From NCBI GenBank assembly GCA_964520475.1, contig CAZFNS010000009.1, positions 1 through 64,000 of the forward strand: DNA of 64,000 nt, in the 5' to 3' direction. Under the pieces are notes generated by a model. That model was not told the origin of the DNA. It worked only from the letters and a program-made list of their open reading frames with translations, and made no database searches. This DNA is from Ruminobacter sp964520475 (GTDB lineage: Bacteria > Pseudomonadota > Gammaproteobacteria > Enterobacterales > Succinivibrionaceae). Shown piece after piece: positions 41,463 to 49,028 of the stretch (positions within the stretch are counted from its first letter, which is position 1; each line of letters opens with the position of its first letter). The translations under genes and the position numbers were made by a program.

Positions 41463-42296
41463 CTACTCGATGATGAAGGTGTCGTCGGACGAGCCGCCCG
41501 GCGCCGTCTCCCCGGGGGTCTTCCCGGCGATGTCGGGCGAGGAGGAGTTCGCGGTGTCGTTTATGACCACGGGAGCGGACGACGGCTGCTCGACGAGGGT
41601 CTCGTCCTCGATGTACTCGGGGGTCTCCACCGGGGCCATCGGCTCGGGAGCCGGCTTCGCGGCGGGCACGTCCTGGGCCGCGCCGGCGTTCTCCGGGGCG
41701 GGCTTCACGTCCTCGAGGAACTCGAAGATCCTGACCACCTTCTTGACCCCGTCGATCTGCCGCGCCACGTTGACCGCGCGGTTGGCCTCGCTCTTGTTGA
41801 CCAGACCGATCAGGTAAACGGCCTTGTTCTCGGTGATGACCTTGAACCTGCCGGAGTTGATGTCGTCGCCGAACAGGAGCTGCGTCTTGACCTTGGTGGT
41901 GATCCAGGTGTCGCGCGAGCGGTCGGACATGCCGAGGGGCTCGATCATCTCGATGCGGTTCACGACCTTTTTGACCTCGGGGATGGTCTTGACCCGGGAC
42001 ACGATGTACTCGATGTACTCCTTATCCTGGCACTGCCCCGTGAGCAGCAGGATGCCGTTCACGGAAGTGGCGTCGAGCTTCGACTTCTTGTAGATCTCCC
42101 GGTTGTTGGAAAGATAGCCCCGGCTCTTCTGCTCGATGGCCTCGTCGTCGACCATGGTGCCGACCGTGCGGCTGTCGGCGGCCACCATGGCGCCCGCGCC
42201 CACGGCGCTGCCCGCCACGACGGCGGCGCACCCGGTCGCGCCGGCTCCGGCCAGCGCCCCCAGCATCAGCAGAACGGCGATTTTGTTGTTATGCAT
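41463..42296 (-). CDS. dolP: BON-domain outer-membrane lipoprotein, DolP (YraP)-like
   Basis: 277 residues against about 191 in E. coli. The lipobox is LAGAGATGC (Cys near 23). Two BON domains follow: about 50-118 (SRGYLSNNREIYKKSKLDAT... VNGILLLTG) and 125-195 (ITTKVKTQLLFGDDINSGRFKVITENKAVYLIG as a region). DolP binds anionic lipid at the division site and supports outer-membrane integrity. The last ~80 residues are a Pro/Glu/Ser-rich extension not present in E. coli. AGGAGG lies six bases before the ATG. The E. coli neighbours (diaA/yraN, mtgA region) are not here. Confidence 0.85.
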   Translation of the reverse strand: MHNNKIAVLLMLGALAGAGATGCAAVVAGSAVGAGAMVAADSRTVGTMVDDEAIEQKSRGYLSNNREIYKKSKLDATSVNGILLLTGQCQDKEYIEYIVSRVKTIPEVKKVVNRIEMIEPLGMSDRSRDTWITTKVKTQLLFGDDINSGRFKVITENKAVYLIGLVNKSEANRAVNVARQIDGVKKVVRIFEFLEDVKPAPENAGAAQDVPAAKPAPEPMAPVETPEYIEDETLVEQPSSAPVVINDTANSSSPDIAGKTPGETAPGGSSDDTFIIE

Positions 42297-42383
42297 ATGT
42301 CCCCTCCTGAAAAAGGATCGTGTTGTGCGCCGGCGCGCGCCGGCCGAAAAAAATCCCCGGGGCCCGTCCCCCGGCCCGCCCGG

Positions 42384-44441
42384 TCAGCGCCCGGCGCGGC
42401 ATTCTTCCTTAACTCTCGCGTAGCGGTCCGCGACCAGGTCGTCCGTCTCTTCTTTCTGCCGCAGGAGCTTCCCGGCGTCGTCGTACCCGAAATCCTCGGC
42501 GCCCAGGGCGAGCCAGCCGAGCCCGAGGTCGTAGTGGCCGAGCGAGGCGTAATAGTAGTCGCCCAGGTAGACGATGGCGTCGTGGTGCCCCGCGCAGGCC
42601 GCGTTCTTGAGCAGGCCCTCGACGTTCTCCTTCATTTCGTCGGGCAGCGTCACGGAGTTGTTGATGAGCACCGCCTCCAGGTACATGGCGTCGGTGCTCC
42701 CGCGCGCCATGGCCTTCTCGTACCATTCCGACGCGTACACGTCGTTCTTGGGCACGCCCTGCCCCCGGTCGTACATCATGCCGAGGAACGTCTGGGCGTA
42801 GGCGCTCGCGCCCGCGATCTTGAGGAACTGCTCGCGCGCGCGGTCGTAATCCCCGTTCACGTAGTAAATGCGGCCGAGGTTCTCGGTGGCGACGAGGTGC
42901 CCCTTGGCGGCCGCCGCGGCGAAGTACTTCTCGGCCTCGTCGAACTTGTCCTGCTCGTAGAGGATCTCGCCGGCCCGGGCCGCGGCCTCCGCGGCGTTGT
43001 CGGAAGCGCCGGCGGCGATAGCCTCGTAGCGCTCCAGCGCCGCGGCGAGATCGCCGCTCTCGTCGAGCGCCGAGGCCAGGGTGAAGTCAGCCTCGGTCTG
43101 GCCGGCGTCCGCGGCGAGCGTCAGGTACCTGATCGCCTGGGTAAGGTTGCGCTCCACCCCGGTGCCGAGGTAGAGGATCTCCCCGTACCGCAGGGCGGCC
43201 GGCGGGTATTTCTCGTCGGCGAGCCGGCGGAATATATCGACGGCCTCGGCGTCGTACTTCGAGGCGATCCTGCCCTCGTAGAGCATCATGCCGATCCGGT
43301 ACTCGGCGTCGGTCACGCCGGCGGCCGCGGCCCGCTTCAGGTACTTGGCGGCCAGCTCGTCGTCTTTTTTCGTGCCGATGCCCTCGGCGTACATTTTTCC
43401 TATTATATAGGCCGCCTCCGGATCGTCAGGGGCGAGTTCGATCCCCCGCTTGGCGAAGCTGAAGGCCTCGCCGGGATCGGCCGTGACGTCGGAGCCGCTC
43501 ATGTAGATCTCGGCCAGGGCGGCGTACGCCTTGGGGTAGCCGGCCTTCTCGGCGGCGCGCGCGTAGTGCACGGCCTCCATCCGGTCCGCGGGCAGGCCGT
43601 ACAGGCCCTCCGCGTACACCTTGTACAGGAAATAGGCCGCCGGGCCGTAATTCGCGGCGGCGACGAGATCCTTTATCCCCGCGAGCCCCCGGGCGGCCGT
43701 TTCCGCGCCGGGATCCGACAGCATGGCCCGGTAGTCGAGGAGCGCGGCCTCGGAATCGTTTTTGTCCGCGACGTAGGGCCGGATCAGCTCGCGGGCCTTT
43801 CCGGGATTGGCGGGCGTCCCGAAGCCGTCGAGGTAGCACTCGGCGAGCAGCAGATCGGCCTCCCGCCGGGGCGCTTCCTTCTGCTCCCGGAAAATCAGCC
43901 CGAATGCCTCCTTCGGCCCCGGTTTCTTCGCGAGGCCGTCCTTGAGGATCCTGACGAGCCGCCAGCGCCCGCGGTTGTCGCCGCCCGCGGCCGCCCGCGC
44001 GAAGCTGCGGGCCGCCTTCGCGTACTCCCCGCGCTTCAGGTAATGCTCCCCGAGGGGATAGAACACCCTGACGACGTTCCGCGCGGCCGCGCCCTTGAGC
44101 AGGGCCTCGCCTTCCTTCTCCCGCTCGGGGCCGCTCTCGCCGCTCAGGTAGCAGAGCCCGGTCACGACGTCGCGGTCCTCGGGAAACGCGTCTTTGAACC
44201 GCGCGGCGTAGCCGAGGGCCCGCCCGCAGTCGCCGCGGTCGAGCCCGTCGTAGGCGAGCCGGACGGCGGCCTCGGCCGAGCCGGCCTCGGCGGCCCGCTC
44301 GTACATGCGGACAAGCTCCTCCGCGGGCGCGCCGTCGCGCTCGGCCTCCCGGCATTCCTCGAGCAGTTCCTCGGGCCCGCCCCCGCAGCCCGCGAGCGCG
44401 GCGAGAAGCGGCAGGCACGCCGCCAGACACGGTATCTTCAA
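42384..44441 (-). CDS. Sel1/TPR-repeat lipoprotein
   Basis: 685 residues, TTG start at 44441 with GGGGA upstream. MKIPCLAACLPLLAALAGC is a lipoprotein signal with a good lipobox (LAGC). The rest consists of helical Sel1/TPR repeats (for example DEAFSF..., KYLKRAAAAGVTDAEYRIG, AIRYLTLAADAGQTEADF). Unlike the other Sel1 lipoprotein in this window it has few Cys. Such proteins bind partners in the periplasm and often act in envelope assembly or alginate-type polymer export; no partner is evident. It is upstream of the DolP-like gene on the same strand with an 87-base gap, so co-transcription is possible. Confidence 0.8.
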   Translation of the reverse strand: MKIPCLAACLPLLAALAGCGGGPEELLEECREAERDGAPAEELVRMYERAAEAGSAEAAVRLAYDGLDRGDCGRALGYAARFKDAFPEDRDVVTGLCYLSGESGPEREKEGEALLKGAAARNVVRVFYPLGEHYLKRGEYAKAARSFARAAAGGDNRGRWRLVRILKDGLAKKPGPKEAFGLIFREQKEAPRREADLLLAECYLDGFGTPANPGKARELIRPYVADKNDSEAALLDYRAMLSDPGAETAARGLAGIKDLVAAANYGPAAYFLYKVYAEGLYGLPADRMEAVHYARAAEKAGYPKAYAALAEIYMSGSDVTADPGEAFSFAKRGIELAPDDPEAAYIIGKMYAEGIGTKKDDELAAKYLKRAAAAGVTDAEYRIGMMLYEGRIASKYDAEAVDIFRRLADEKYPPAALRYGEILYLGTGVERNLTQAIRYLTLAADAGQTEADFTLASALDESGDLAAALERYEAIAAGASDNAAEAAARAGEILYEQDKFDEAEKYFAAAAAKGHLVATENLGRIYYVNGDYDRAREQFLKIAGASAYAQTFLGMMYDRGQGVPKNDVYASEWYEKAMARGSTDAMYLEAVLINNSVTLPDEMKENVEGLLKNAACAGHHDAIVYLGDYYYASLGHYDLGLGWLALGAEDFGYDDAGKLLRQKEETDDLVADRYARVKEECRAGR

Positions 44442-44512
44442 AGTTTTATCCCCGGATGTTTTTCAGGTTCGCAGTCGCGATAAAAAAATTCGGTATCATT
44501 ATAACCGCAAAA

Positions 44513-44546
44513 ACGCGCGGCTACCCGGGTCGCGCGTGTTTTTTTT
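44513..44546. terminator. Hairpin with T-tracts, possibly bidirectional
   Basis: ACGCGCG (44513-44519) pairs with CGCGCGT (44531-44537), followed on the plus strand by GTTTTTTTT. On the minus strand TTTTT also follows. It could end the tRNA transcript and lies just upstream of a TATAAT (44503-44498) for the Sel1 gene. Confidence 0.5.
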
Positions 44547-44739
44547 GTTAAAAATGCCACACGGGGCGGGGCCGGGCCCGCGGCGGCCGGGAAAAGCGCG
44601 GGCGGGACGGCGAAACGGCGCGACGAGCAAGACGCGGAGCGCGCGATCGAACGCCATAAGGTAAGGTATGAGGTGGTATAAGATATAGAAATGAAATCTC
44701 CGGGCGATCCCGGAAGGAACGTCCCCGCGGCGCGCGGGA

Positions 44740-44816
44740 TGGTCGGCGATGCAGGATTTGAACCTGCGACCCTCTGGCCCCGATCCAGATGCGCTACCGG
44801 GCTGCGCTAATCGCCG
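44740..44816 (-). tRNA. tRNA-Pro (anticodon CGG), copy 1
   Basis: 77 bases with an encoded CCA end. Read on the minus strand it begins CGGCGATTAGCGCAG and has anticodon stem TCTGG/CCAGA around loop ATCGGGG, giving anticodon CGG. The T arm GGTTCAAATCC and acceptor pairing CGGCGA/TCGCCG are intact. Body identical to the second copy by eye. Confidence 0.95.
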
Positions 44817-44878
44817 GACGGTGAAATTCGCGCCGCGCCTCCGGAAACCGGAAGACGGGCTTTGTGATTTTCGCGGAA

Positions 44879-44955
44879 TGGTCGGCGATGCAGGATTTGA
44901 ACCTGCGACCCTCTGGCCCCGATCCAGATGCGCTACCGGGCTGCGCTAATCGCCG
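44879..44955 (-). tRNA. tRNA-Pro (anticodon CGG), copy 2
   Basis: 77 bases with encoded CCA, the same sequence as the copy at 44740-44816, separated by 62 bases. Tandem duplication of a CGG-reading proline tRNA suits a GC-rich genome with heavy CCG codon use. Confidence 0.95.
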
Positions 44956-44983
44956 AACCGCTTCGGTTTTGCCGCTTTTGAGA

Positions 44984-45060
44984 TGGTCGGCGATACAGGG
45001 TTCGAACCTGCGACCCTCAGACCCCCAGCCTGATGCGCTACCTGACTGCGCCAATCGCCG
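44984..45060 (-). tRNA. tRNA-Pro (anticodon GGG)
   Basis: 77 bases with encoded CCA. Minus strand begins CGGCGATTGGCGCAG; anticodon stem TCAGG/TCTGA around loop CTGGGGG gives anticodon GGG. It is the promoter-proximal gene of a three-tRNA cluster. Confidence 0.95.
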
Positions 45061-45078
45061 AATCTCAAAAACGCGTTC

Positions 45079-45106
45079 ATTATATATCTTTAAATTCTCA
45101 GGTCAA
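45079..45106 (-). promoter_or_regulatory. Promoter of the tRNA-Pro cluster
   Basis: Minus-strand TTGACC (45106-45101), 16-base spacer, TATAAT (45084-45079). The start point near 45072 lies about 12 bases before the first mature tRNA base. Confidence 0.7.
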
Positions 45107-45326
45107 GAGCTTTTTAACCGTTGTGCGCTTTACGCGCGAAATACCGCGTTTCCGCGGGCGCGGAACGCGGACGGCCGGCCCCGCCGTCCCGGGAGGATCC
45201 CTCCCGCAAAAAACTCCCCAAACCGCCGGCTTATGTGTTAATCTTAAGAAAGCCCGGCGGATGACCGCTCCGGGCCCGGCTGAAAAGCGGCCGCCCGCCA
45301 ACGCTTGCACATACGGGGAGCACAAC

Positions 45327-45902
45327 ATGACCAGCATCAAAGGAACGCAAACGGAAAAGAACATTCTCAAGGCTTTCGTCGGGGAATCCCAGGCCAGGAA
45401 CCGCTACACCTACTACGCCGGAACGGCGAGGAAGGAAGGACTCGTGCAGATCAGCGCGATCTTCACCGAGACCGCCGAGCAGGAAAAGGAGCACGCCAAG
45501 CGCCTCTTCAAGCTTCTCGAGGGCGGCCGGGTCGAGATAACCGACGTCTGCGCCGCCGGGGTCGTCGGCTCGACCCTGGACAACCTCAAAGCCGCCGCCG
45601 AGGGCGAAAACGCGGAATGGACCGAAATGTACCCGTCCTTCGCCGCGACGGCCCGGGAAGAGGGTTTCCCGGAGATCGCCGCGATCTTCGAGGCCATCGC
45701 CGTCGCCGAAAAGGGCCACGAGCGCGCCTACCGCACGCTGTACGCGAACCTCGAGGAAGGGAAGACCTTCAAGCGGGACGGCGTCGTGATCTGGCGGTGC
45801 CGCAACTGCGGCTACCTCCACGAGGGGCCGGAGGCGCCCGAGGTCTGCCCCGCCTGCGCGCATCCGCGGGCGCACTTCGAGCTGTACGCGCCGCTCGCGT
45901 AA
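45327..45902 (+). CDS. rbr: Rubrerythrin
   Basis: 191 residues from the ATG at 45327, preceded by GGGGAG. Rubrerythrin reduces hydrogen peroxide in anaerobes. The ferritin-like diiron domain has the Glu/His ligands in GESQARNRYTYYA, FTETAEQEKEHAKRL, YPSFAATAREEGFPEIAAIFEAIAVAEKGHE (by region, residues ~15-130). The C-terminal rubredoxin-like domain has CRNCGYLHEG and CPACAHP (two CxxC pairs). Length and order are classical. Its presence supports an anaerobic or microaerobic lifestyle. It ends in a clear terminator and appears monocistronic. Confidence 0.95.
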   Translation: MTSIKGTQTEKNILKAFVGESQARNRYTYYAGTARKEGLVQISAIFTETAEQEKEHAKRLFKLLEGGRVEITDVCAAGVVGSTLDNLKAAAEGENAEWTEMYPSFAATAREEGFPEIAAIFEAIAVAEKGHERAYRTLYANLEEGKTFKRDGVVIWRCRNCGYLHEGPEAPEVCPACAHPRAHFELYAPLA

Positions 45903-45917
45903 CCGAAAACCTTCCGG

Positions 45918-45944
45918 GCCCGGCGGGAGCCGGGCTCTTTTTTT
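45918..45944 (+). terminator. Terminator of the rubrerythrin gene
   Basis: GCCCGGC-GGGA-GCCGGGC (45918-45935) followed by TC and seven T. Confidence 0.85.
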
Positions 45945-45971
45945 CCCCGGGGAGACCCCCCGCCCGGGGAT

Positions 45972-45992
45972 ATCCGCGGATTATCCGCGGAT
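45972..45992. promoter_or_regulatory. Twin palindromic operator-like sites
   Basis: The perfect palindrome ATCCGCGGAT occurs twice, at 45972-45981 and 45983-45992, with centres 11 bases apart (about one helical turn). They sit immediately upstream of the promoter of the next gene, as expected for cooperative binding of a repressor or activator. Confidence 0.5.
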
Positions 45993-45995
45993 AAG

Positions 45996-46024
45996 TGGAT
46001 AAACGTTCCCTTTTCTGCTATAAT
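45996..46024 (+). promoter_or_regulatory. Promoter of the helical periplasmic protein gene
   Basis: Consensus TATAAT at 46019-46024 with a weak TGGATA (45996-46001) 17 bases upstream. The twin palindromes abut the -35 region. Confidence 0.5.
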
Positions 46025-46101
46025 TCCTTACGGGATTTTCCGGCCGGACGAGATCGCGGCCCGGAAAACAAAAATAAGAACAAATTTCGGACAGAATTGC
46101 G

Positions 46102-46995
46102 ATGAAAATATTTAAAGCGTTAACTAGAACCTCCCTGGCCCTGGCCGTCGCGGGAGCCGTCGTCCTGGGCGGCGGCTTTGTTCCCGGGGACGCCCGCGCC
46201 GCGGACGGAGACAAAAGAGAACTGACCGCCGCCGACATCCCCGCGCTGGTAAGGGCCGTGGCCGTCAAGGATCTGAAGGCTTCCCTCTACCGGTTCGACG
46301 CGTCGATGAACCTGATGTCCGGCACCAGGAACCGCGACGACTTCCTGATCAACCGCGACGAGCTCTGGCGCAGCCGCGAGGAGCTGAGCTACGCCGTCAA
46401 GGCGCTCGAGGACGATCCGGGAGCCGCGGCGGACGCCAAGATCTCCGAAATCGTCACCCTGACGGGCGAGCTGCTCCTCAAGTGCGAGGATTTCGCCAAC
46501 AACCAGAACGAGATCATCGCCAAGTACAACAACTACGTCGACGGTCCCGAAGTGTTCAAAACGGTGTTCAAGAACCTGGCCGAGACCGAGCGCCTCGCGA
46601 GCAGCAAGGAGCTGAGCGCCGAGGACGAGACCAAGTACGTGCAGATCACCAGCGCCCGCGGCGCGTACGAAATCGCCATCGAGGAGCTCTTCAAAGCGAG
46701 CTCGGTGGCCGAGATGACCGAAGTCGTGGCGCGCGTCCAGAAGACCCACGAGAACTACTCGAACCTCATCGGCGCCAACGCGAAGGTTTTCCCGGAAATG
46801 AAGGGCGCCTTCGAGGAGGCCAACAACTCGTTCAAGAAGCTGTTCGCCAACAAGGGGTACGGCTCCGAGTACTATTCGTACCTGCAGCTCAAGGAAGCCC
46901 AGGACGCCACCAACGACTACTACCGCAAGACCCTCAAGGAGCTGCTCAAGACCATCGGCCAGGTCGAAAACGGCCTCAAGGCGAAGCTGATGTAG
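46102..46995 (+). CDS. Helical periplasmic protein of unknown function
   Basis: 297 residues with a signal peptide (about 1-34, cleavage near ARAADG). The mature protein is almost wholly alpha-helical and charged (for example DELWRSREELSYAVKALEDD, AEDETKYVQITSARGAYEIAIEELFKA, YSYLQLKEAQDATNDYYRKTLKELL by region), suggesting a helical bundle similar in general style to chemoreceptor sensor or substrate-binding helical proteins. It was not recognised as a named family. It has its own promoter with twin palindromic sites and a strong terminator, so it appears to be a separately regulated single gene. Confidence 0.7.
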   Translation: MKIFKALTRTSLALAVAGAVVLGGGFVPGDARAADGDKRELTAADIPALVRAVAVKDLKASLYRFDASMNLMSGTRNRDDFLINRDELWRSREELSYAVKALEDDPGAAADAKISEIVTLTGELLLKCEDFANNQNEIIAKYNNYVDGPEVFKTVFKNLAETERLASSKELSAEDETKYVQITSARGAYEIAIEELFKASSVAEMTEVVARVQKTHENYSNLIGANAKVFPEMKGAFEEANNSFKKLFANKGYGSEYYSYLQLKEAQDATNDYYRKTLKELLKTIGQVENGLKAKLM

Positions 46996-47018
46996 CCCCC
47001 GGTTCCCCGGAAACCCGC

Positions 47019-47048
47019 AGGGCCGTCTCGCGACGGCCCTGTTTTTTC
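47019..47048 (+). terminator. Terminator of the helical periplasmic protein gene
   Basis: AGGGCCGTC-TCGC-GACGGCCCT (9-bp stem) followed by GTTTTTTC. Confidence 0.9.
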
Positions 47049-47081
47049 GGCCGGGGAGTTTCCCGGGGGCGGACGGCGCCG

Positions 47082-49013
47082 TCACGGGCCGGATCCGATC
47101 CGGGCGGCGAGCTCCCGGATCCGCGCGGCCTCGGCCTGGCGGAATTTCCGGAGCTGGCCGATGAACCGGGACAGGTATTCGCGGAGGTTCTTCTCGTTGT
47201 CCTTCTCGGGCCGGACCGCCACGGCGTCGATCGCCGGGAACAGGGGATCCTGGCCGGCGAACCGGTGCTCGCGCGCGTAATAGCCCACGAAATCGTCCCT
47301 GCCCCGCGCGTAGACGGCGAGGATGCCCCGGATGCCGTTGTCCAGGCTGCCCGGCGACTTCACCCGGATGTTCCGCATGTACTTGGTTACGAGGGTCGGC
47401 AGCGACGTCCGCCGGACGGTGTCGGCGGAGCTGTATTTGGCGTCCGCGATCAGATAGTCGGCCAGCCCCGACCGGTTCCAGGTTATCCGGATGGCGAAAT
47501 CGGGCGTGTAGTAGAAGTTCCGGCCGTAATTTTCCGAAGCCACGACCATGGGATCGCCCGGGGCCGCGTGGTGCCAGGTGCGCACGCGGGGCTCGTACCA
47601 GAGCTCGAGCGTGTACTCCTGGTTCTCCGAAAGCCACCGGTAATAGTTGAAGGGCTCGCTCTCCGGGCGGGGACTCTCCCTCCCCCCGAAAAGATCCTTC
47701 TCCATGTCGTGCCACTCCCGGGCCTGGAGCACCCCGCCCAGATCGCTCACGACGCTCACGACGCGCGACAGGACCATGAATTCGTAAAGCTTGTCGATCT
47801 TGATGAAGTGGGCGGCGAATTCGTGCACGCGGATCTTCCGCGCGCAGGCCCCGTACCAGCGGCCGATCTGCTCGAAGAGCTTCCGGTAAACCAGGGTGCG
47901 GGCCACGAAGGGGGTCACGCGCGGCATCATCGGCCGGTCGCGGTACCCGATGCCGGTGGCCCGGCGGAAGCTGCGGAACATCTGGAAAAAGCCGTCCTGC
48001 AGCGCCACCACCTTTTCGCGGTAATTCTTCAGGGTTTGCTCCGAGAAGCCCCTCACGATGTTCCTGTACCTGATGTATTCCGGATAGAGCCGGGAGCGCT
48101 CCCGCTCCCGGAGGCGGCTCAGCTCGTCGTCCGCCGTCCGGCTCCCGATGAAGTCCAGGATGTCGCCGAGCTTGAGCCGGATCTGGCTGAAGAAGCCGGC
48201 GATGACCAGGTTCTCGAAAACGCCGTAGGACGGCGCCATGTGCTCCTCGGCGGCGAAATCCGTCTTCACGGGGATGTTGTTGATCCGGAACATCTGCTCG
48301 TCCGGGCTGCAGAGCGCCATCGCGTCGCCGTGCACGGACAGCCAGTGGATCGCCCCGGGGGAATTGGGCAGGCCGTTGTGGGTCACGCTGAGCTCGGGCT
48401 CGAGCCGGTGGCGGAGCTGCCCGAGCAGCGCCGCCCACAGTTCGCGGCACACGGCGTACGTCTGCTCCGCCGCGCCGATGACGTCGGCCAGATCCCCGCC
48501 CGGTTCGCCCCGGGCGTCCAGGCACATCTGGGAGATATGCTCGTACTCCTCGTCGACGAAGCCCAAGATCGCGGTGATCTCGTTCGCCCGCTCCTCGGTG
48601 GCCAGCACCTCCAGGGGCACGATCCGGTCGAACTCCTCCTCGCGGCCCGCGAAGCTGGTGATCCTGATTTCGTGGAAGCCCACCAGCCCGAAAAACGGGC
48701 GGCCGACGTGGGGAACGTCGTTCCGCCACGCGAGCGTCCACCACCAGACGCCGGTGGCGGCGTCCTCCGCGAACCGGCAGTAGTAGGTTTCGTCCCCTAT
48801 CGTCACCTCCGGGGACACGTCCCCGAGGTCGCCCTCGGTCAGATCCGGGTAGCGCACGCGGATCTCCAGATAGTAGTCTTCGGGGATCTCCAGGATCCCC
48901 TCCTCGGTGTCGGGGACCGGCCGGTCGCGGCCGTCCTTCACCACGAGATATTCCCGCGTGTCCGGATCCCCCGGCGCGAGGTGCTTTCTGGCCTCTATCA
49001 CCACGTCAAGCAT
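47082..49013 (-). CDS. McrC-like nuclease subunit: DUF2357 plus PD-(D/E)xK
   Basis: 643 residues, GGGAGCGGG before the ATG. The N-terminal and middle regions (about 60-400) match DUF2357-type McrC-like proteins. The C-terminal part has a PD-(D/E)xK nuclease core: YYTPDFAIRI with Asp near residue 502, then YLIADAKYSS with Asp and Lys near 523-525. It starts 15 bases after the stop of the McrB-like ATPase gene, so the two are one operon and one complex. By analogy with McrBC and LlaJI it should cut DNA in an ATPase-dependent way. What DNA is recognised cannot be read from sequence. Confidence 0.8.
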   Translation of the reverse strand: MLDVVIEARKHLAPGDPDTREYLVVKDGRDRPVPDTEEGILEIPEDYYLEIRVRYPDLTEGDLGDVSPEVTIGDETYYCRFAEDAATGVWWWTLAWRNDVPHVGRPFFGLVGFHEIRITSFAGREEEFDRIVPLEVLATEERANEITAILGFVDEEYEHISQMCLDARGEPGGDLADVIGAAEQTYAVCRELWAALLGQLRHRLEPELSVTHNGLPNSPGAIHWLSVHGDAMALCSPDEQMFRINNIPVKTDFAAEEHMAPSYGVFENLVIAGFFSQIRLKLGDILDFIGSRTADDELSRLRERERSRLYPEYIRYRNIVRGFSEQTLKNYREKVVALQDGFFQMFRSFRRATGIGYRDRPMMPRVTPFVARTLVYRKLFEQIGRWYGACARKIRVHEFAAHFIKIDKLYEFMVLSRVVSVVSDLGGVLQAREWHDMEKDLFGGRESPRPESEPFNYYRWLSENQEYTLELWYEPRVRTWHHAAPGDPMVVASENYGRNFYYTPDFAIRITWNRSGLADYLIADAKYSSADTVRRTSLPTLVTKYMRNIRVKSPGSLDNGIRGILAVYARGRDDFVGYYAREHRFAGQDPLFPAIDAVAVRPEKDNEKNLREYLSRFIGQLRKFRQAEAARIRELAARIGSGP

Positions 49014-49028
49014 AGCCCGCTCCCGCCG

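Noticed and set aside
44749..45241. Short frames containing MQDLNLRPSGPDPDALPG-like sequence
   Set aside because: These are translations of the antisense strand of the proline tRNA genes, a well-known source of false proteins.
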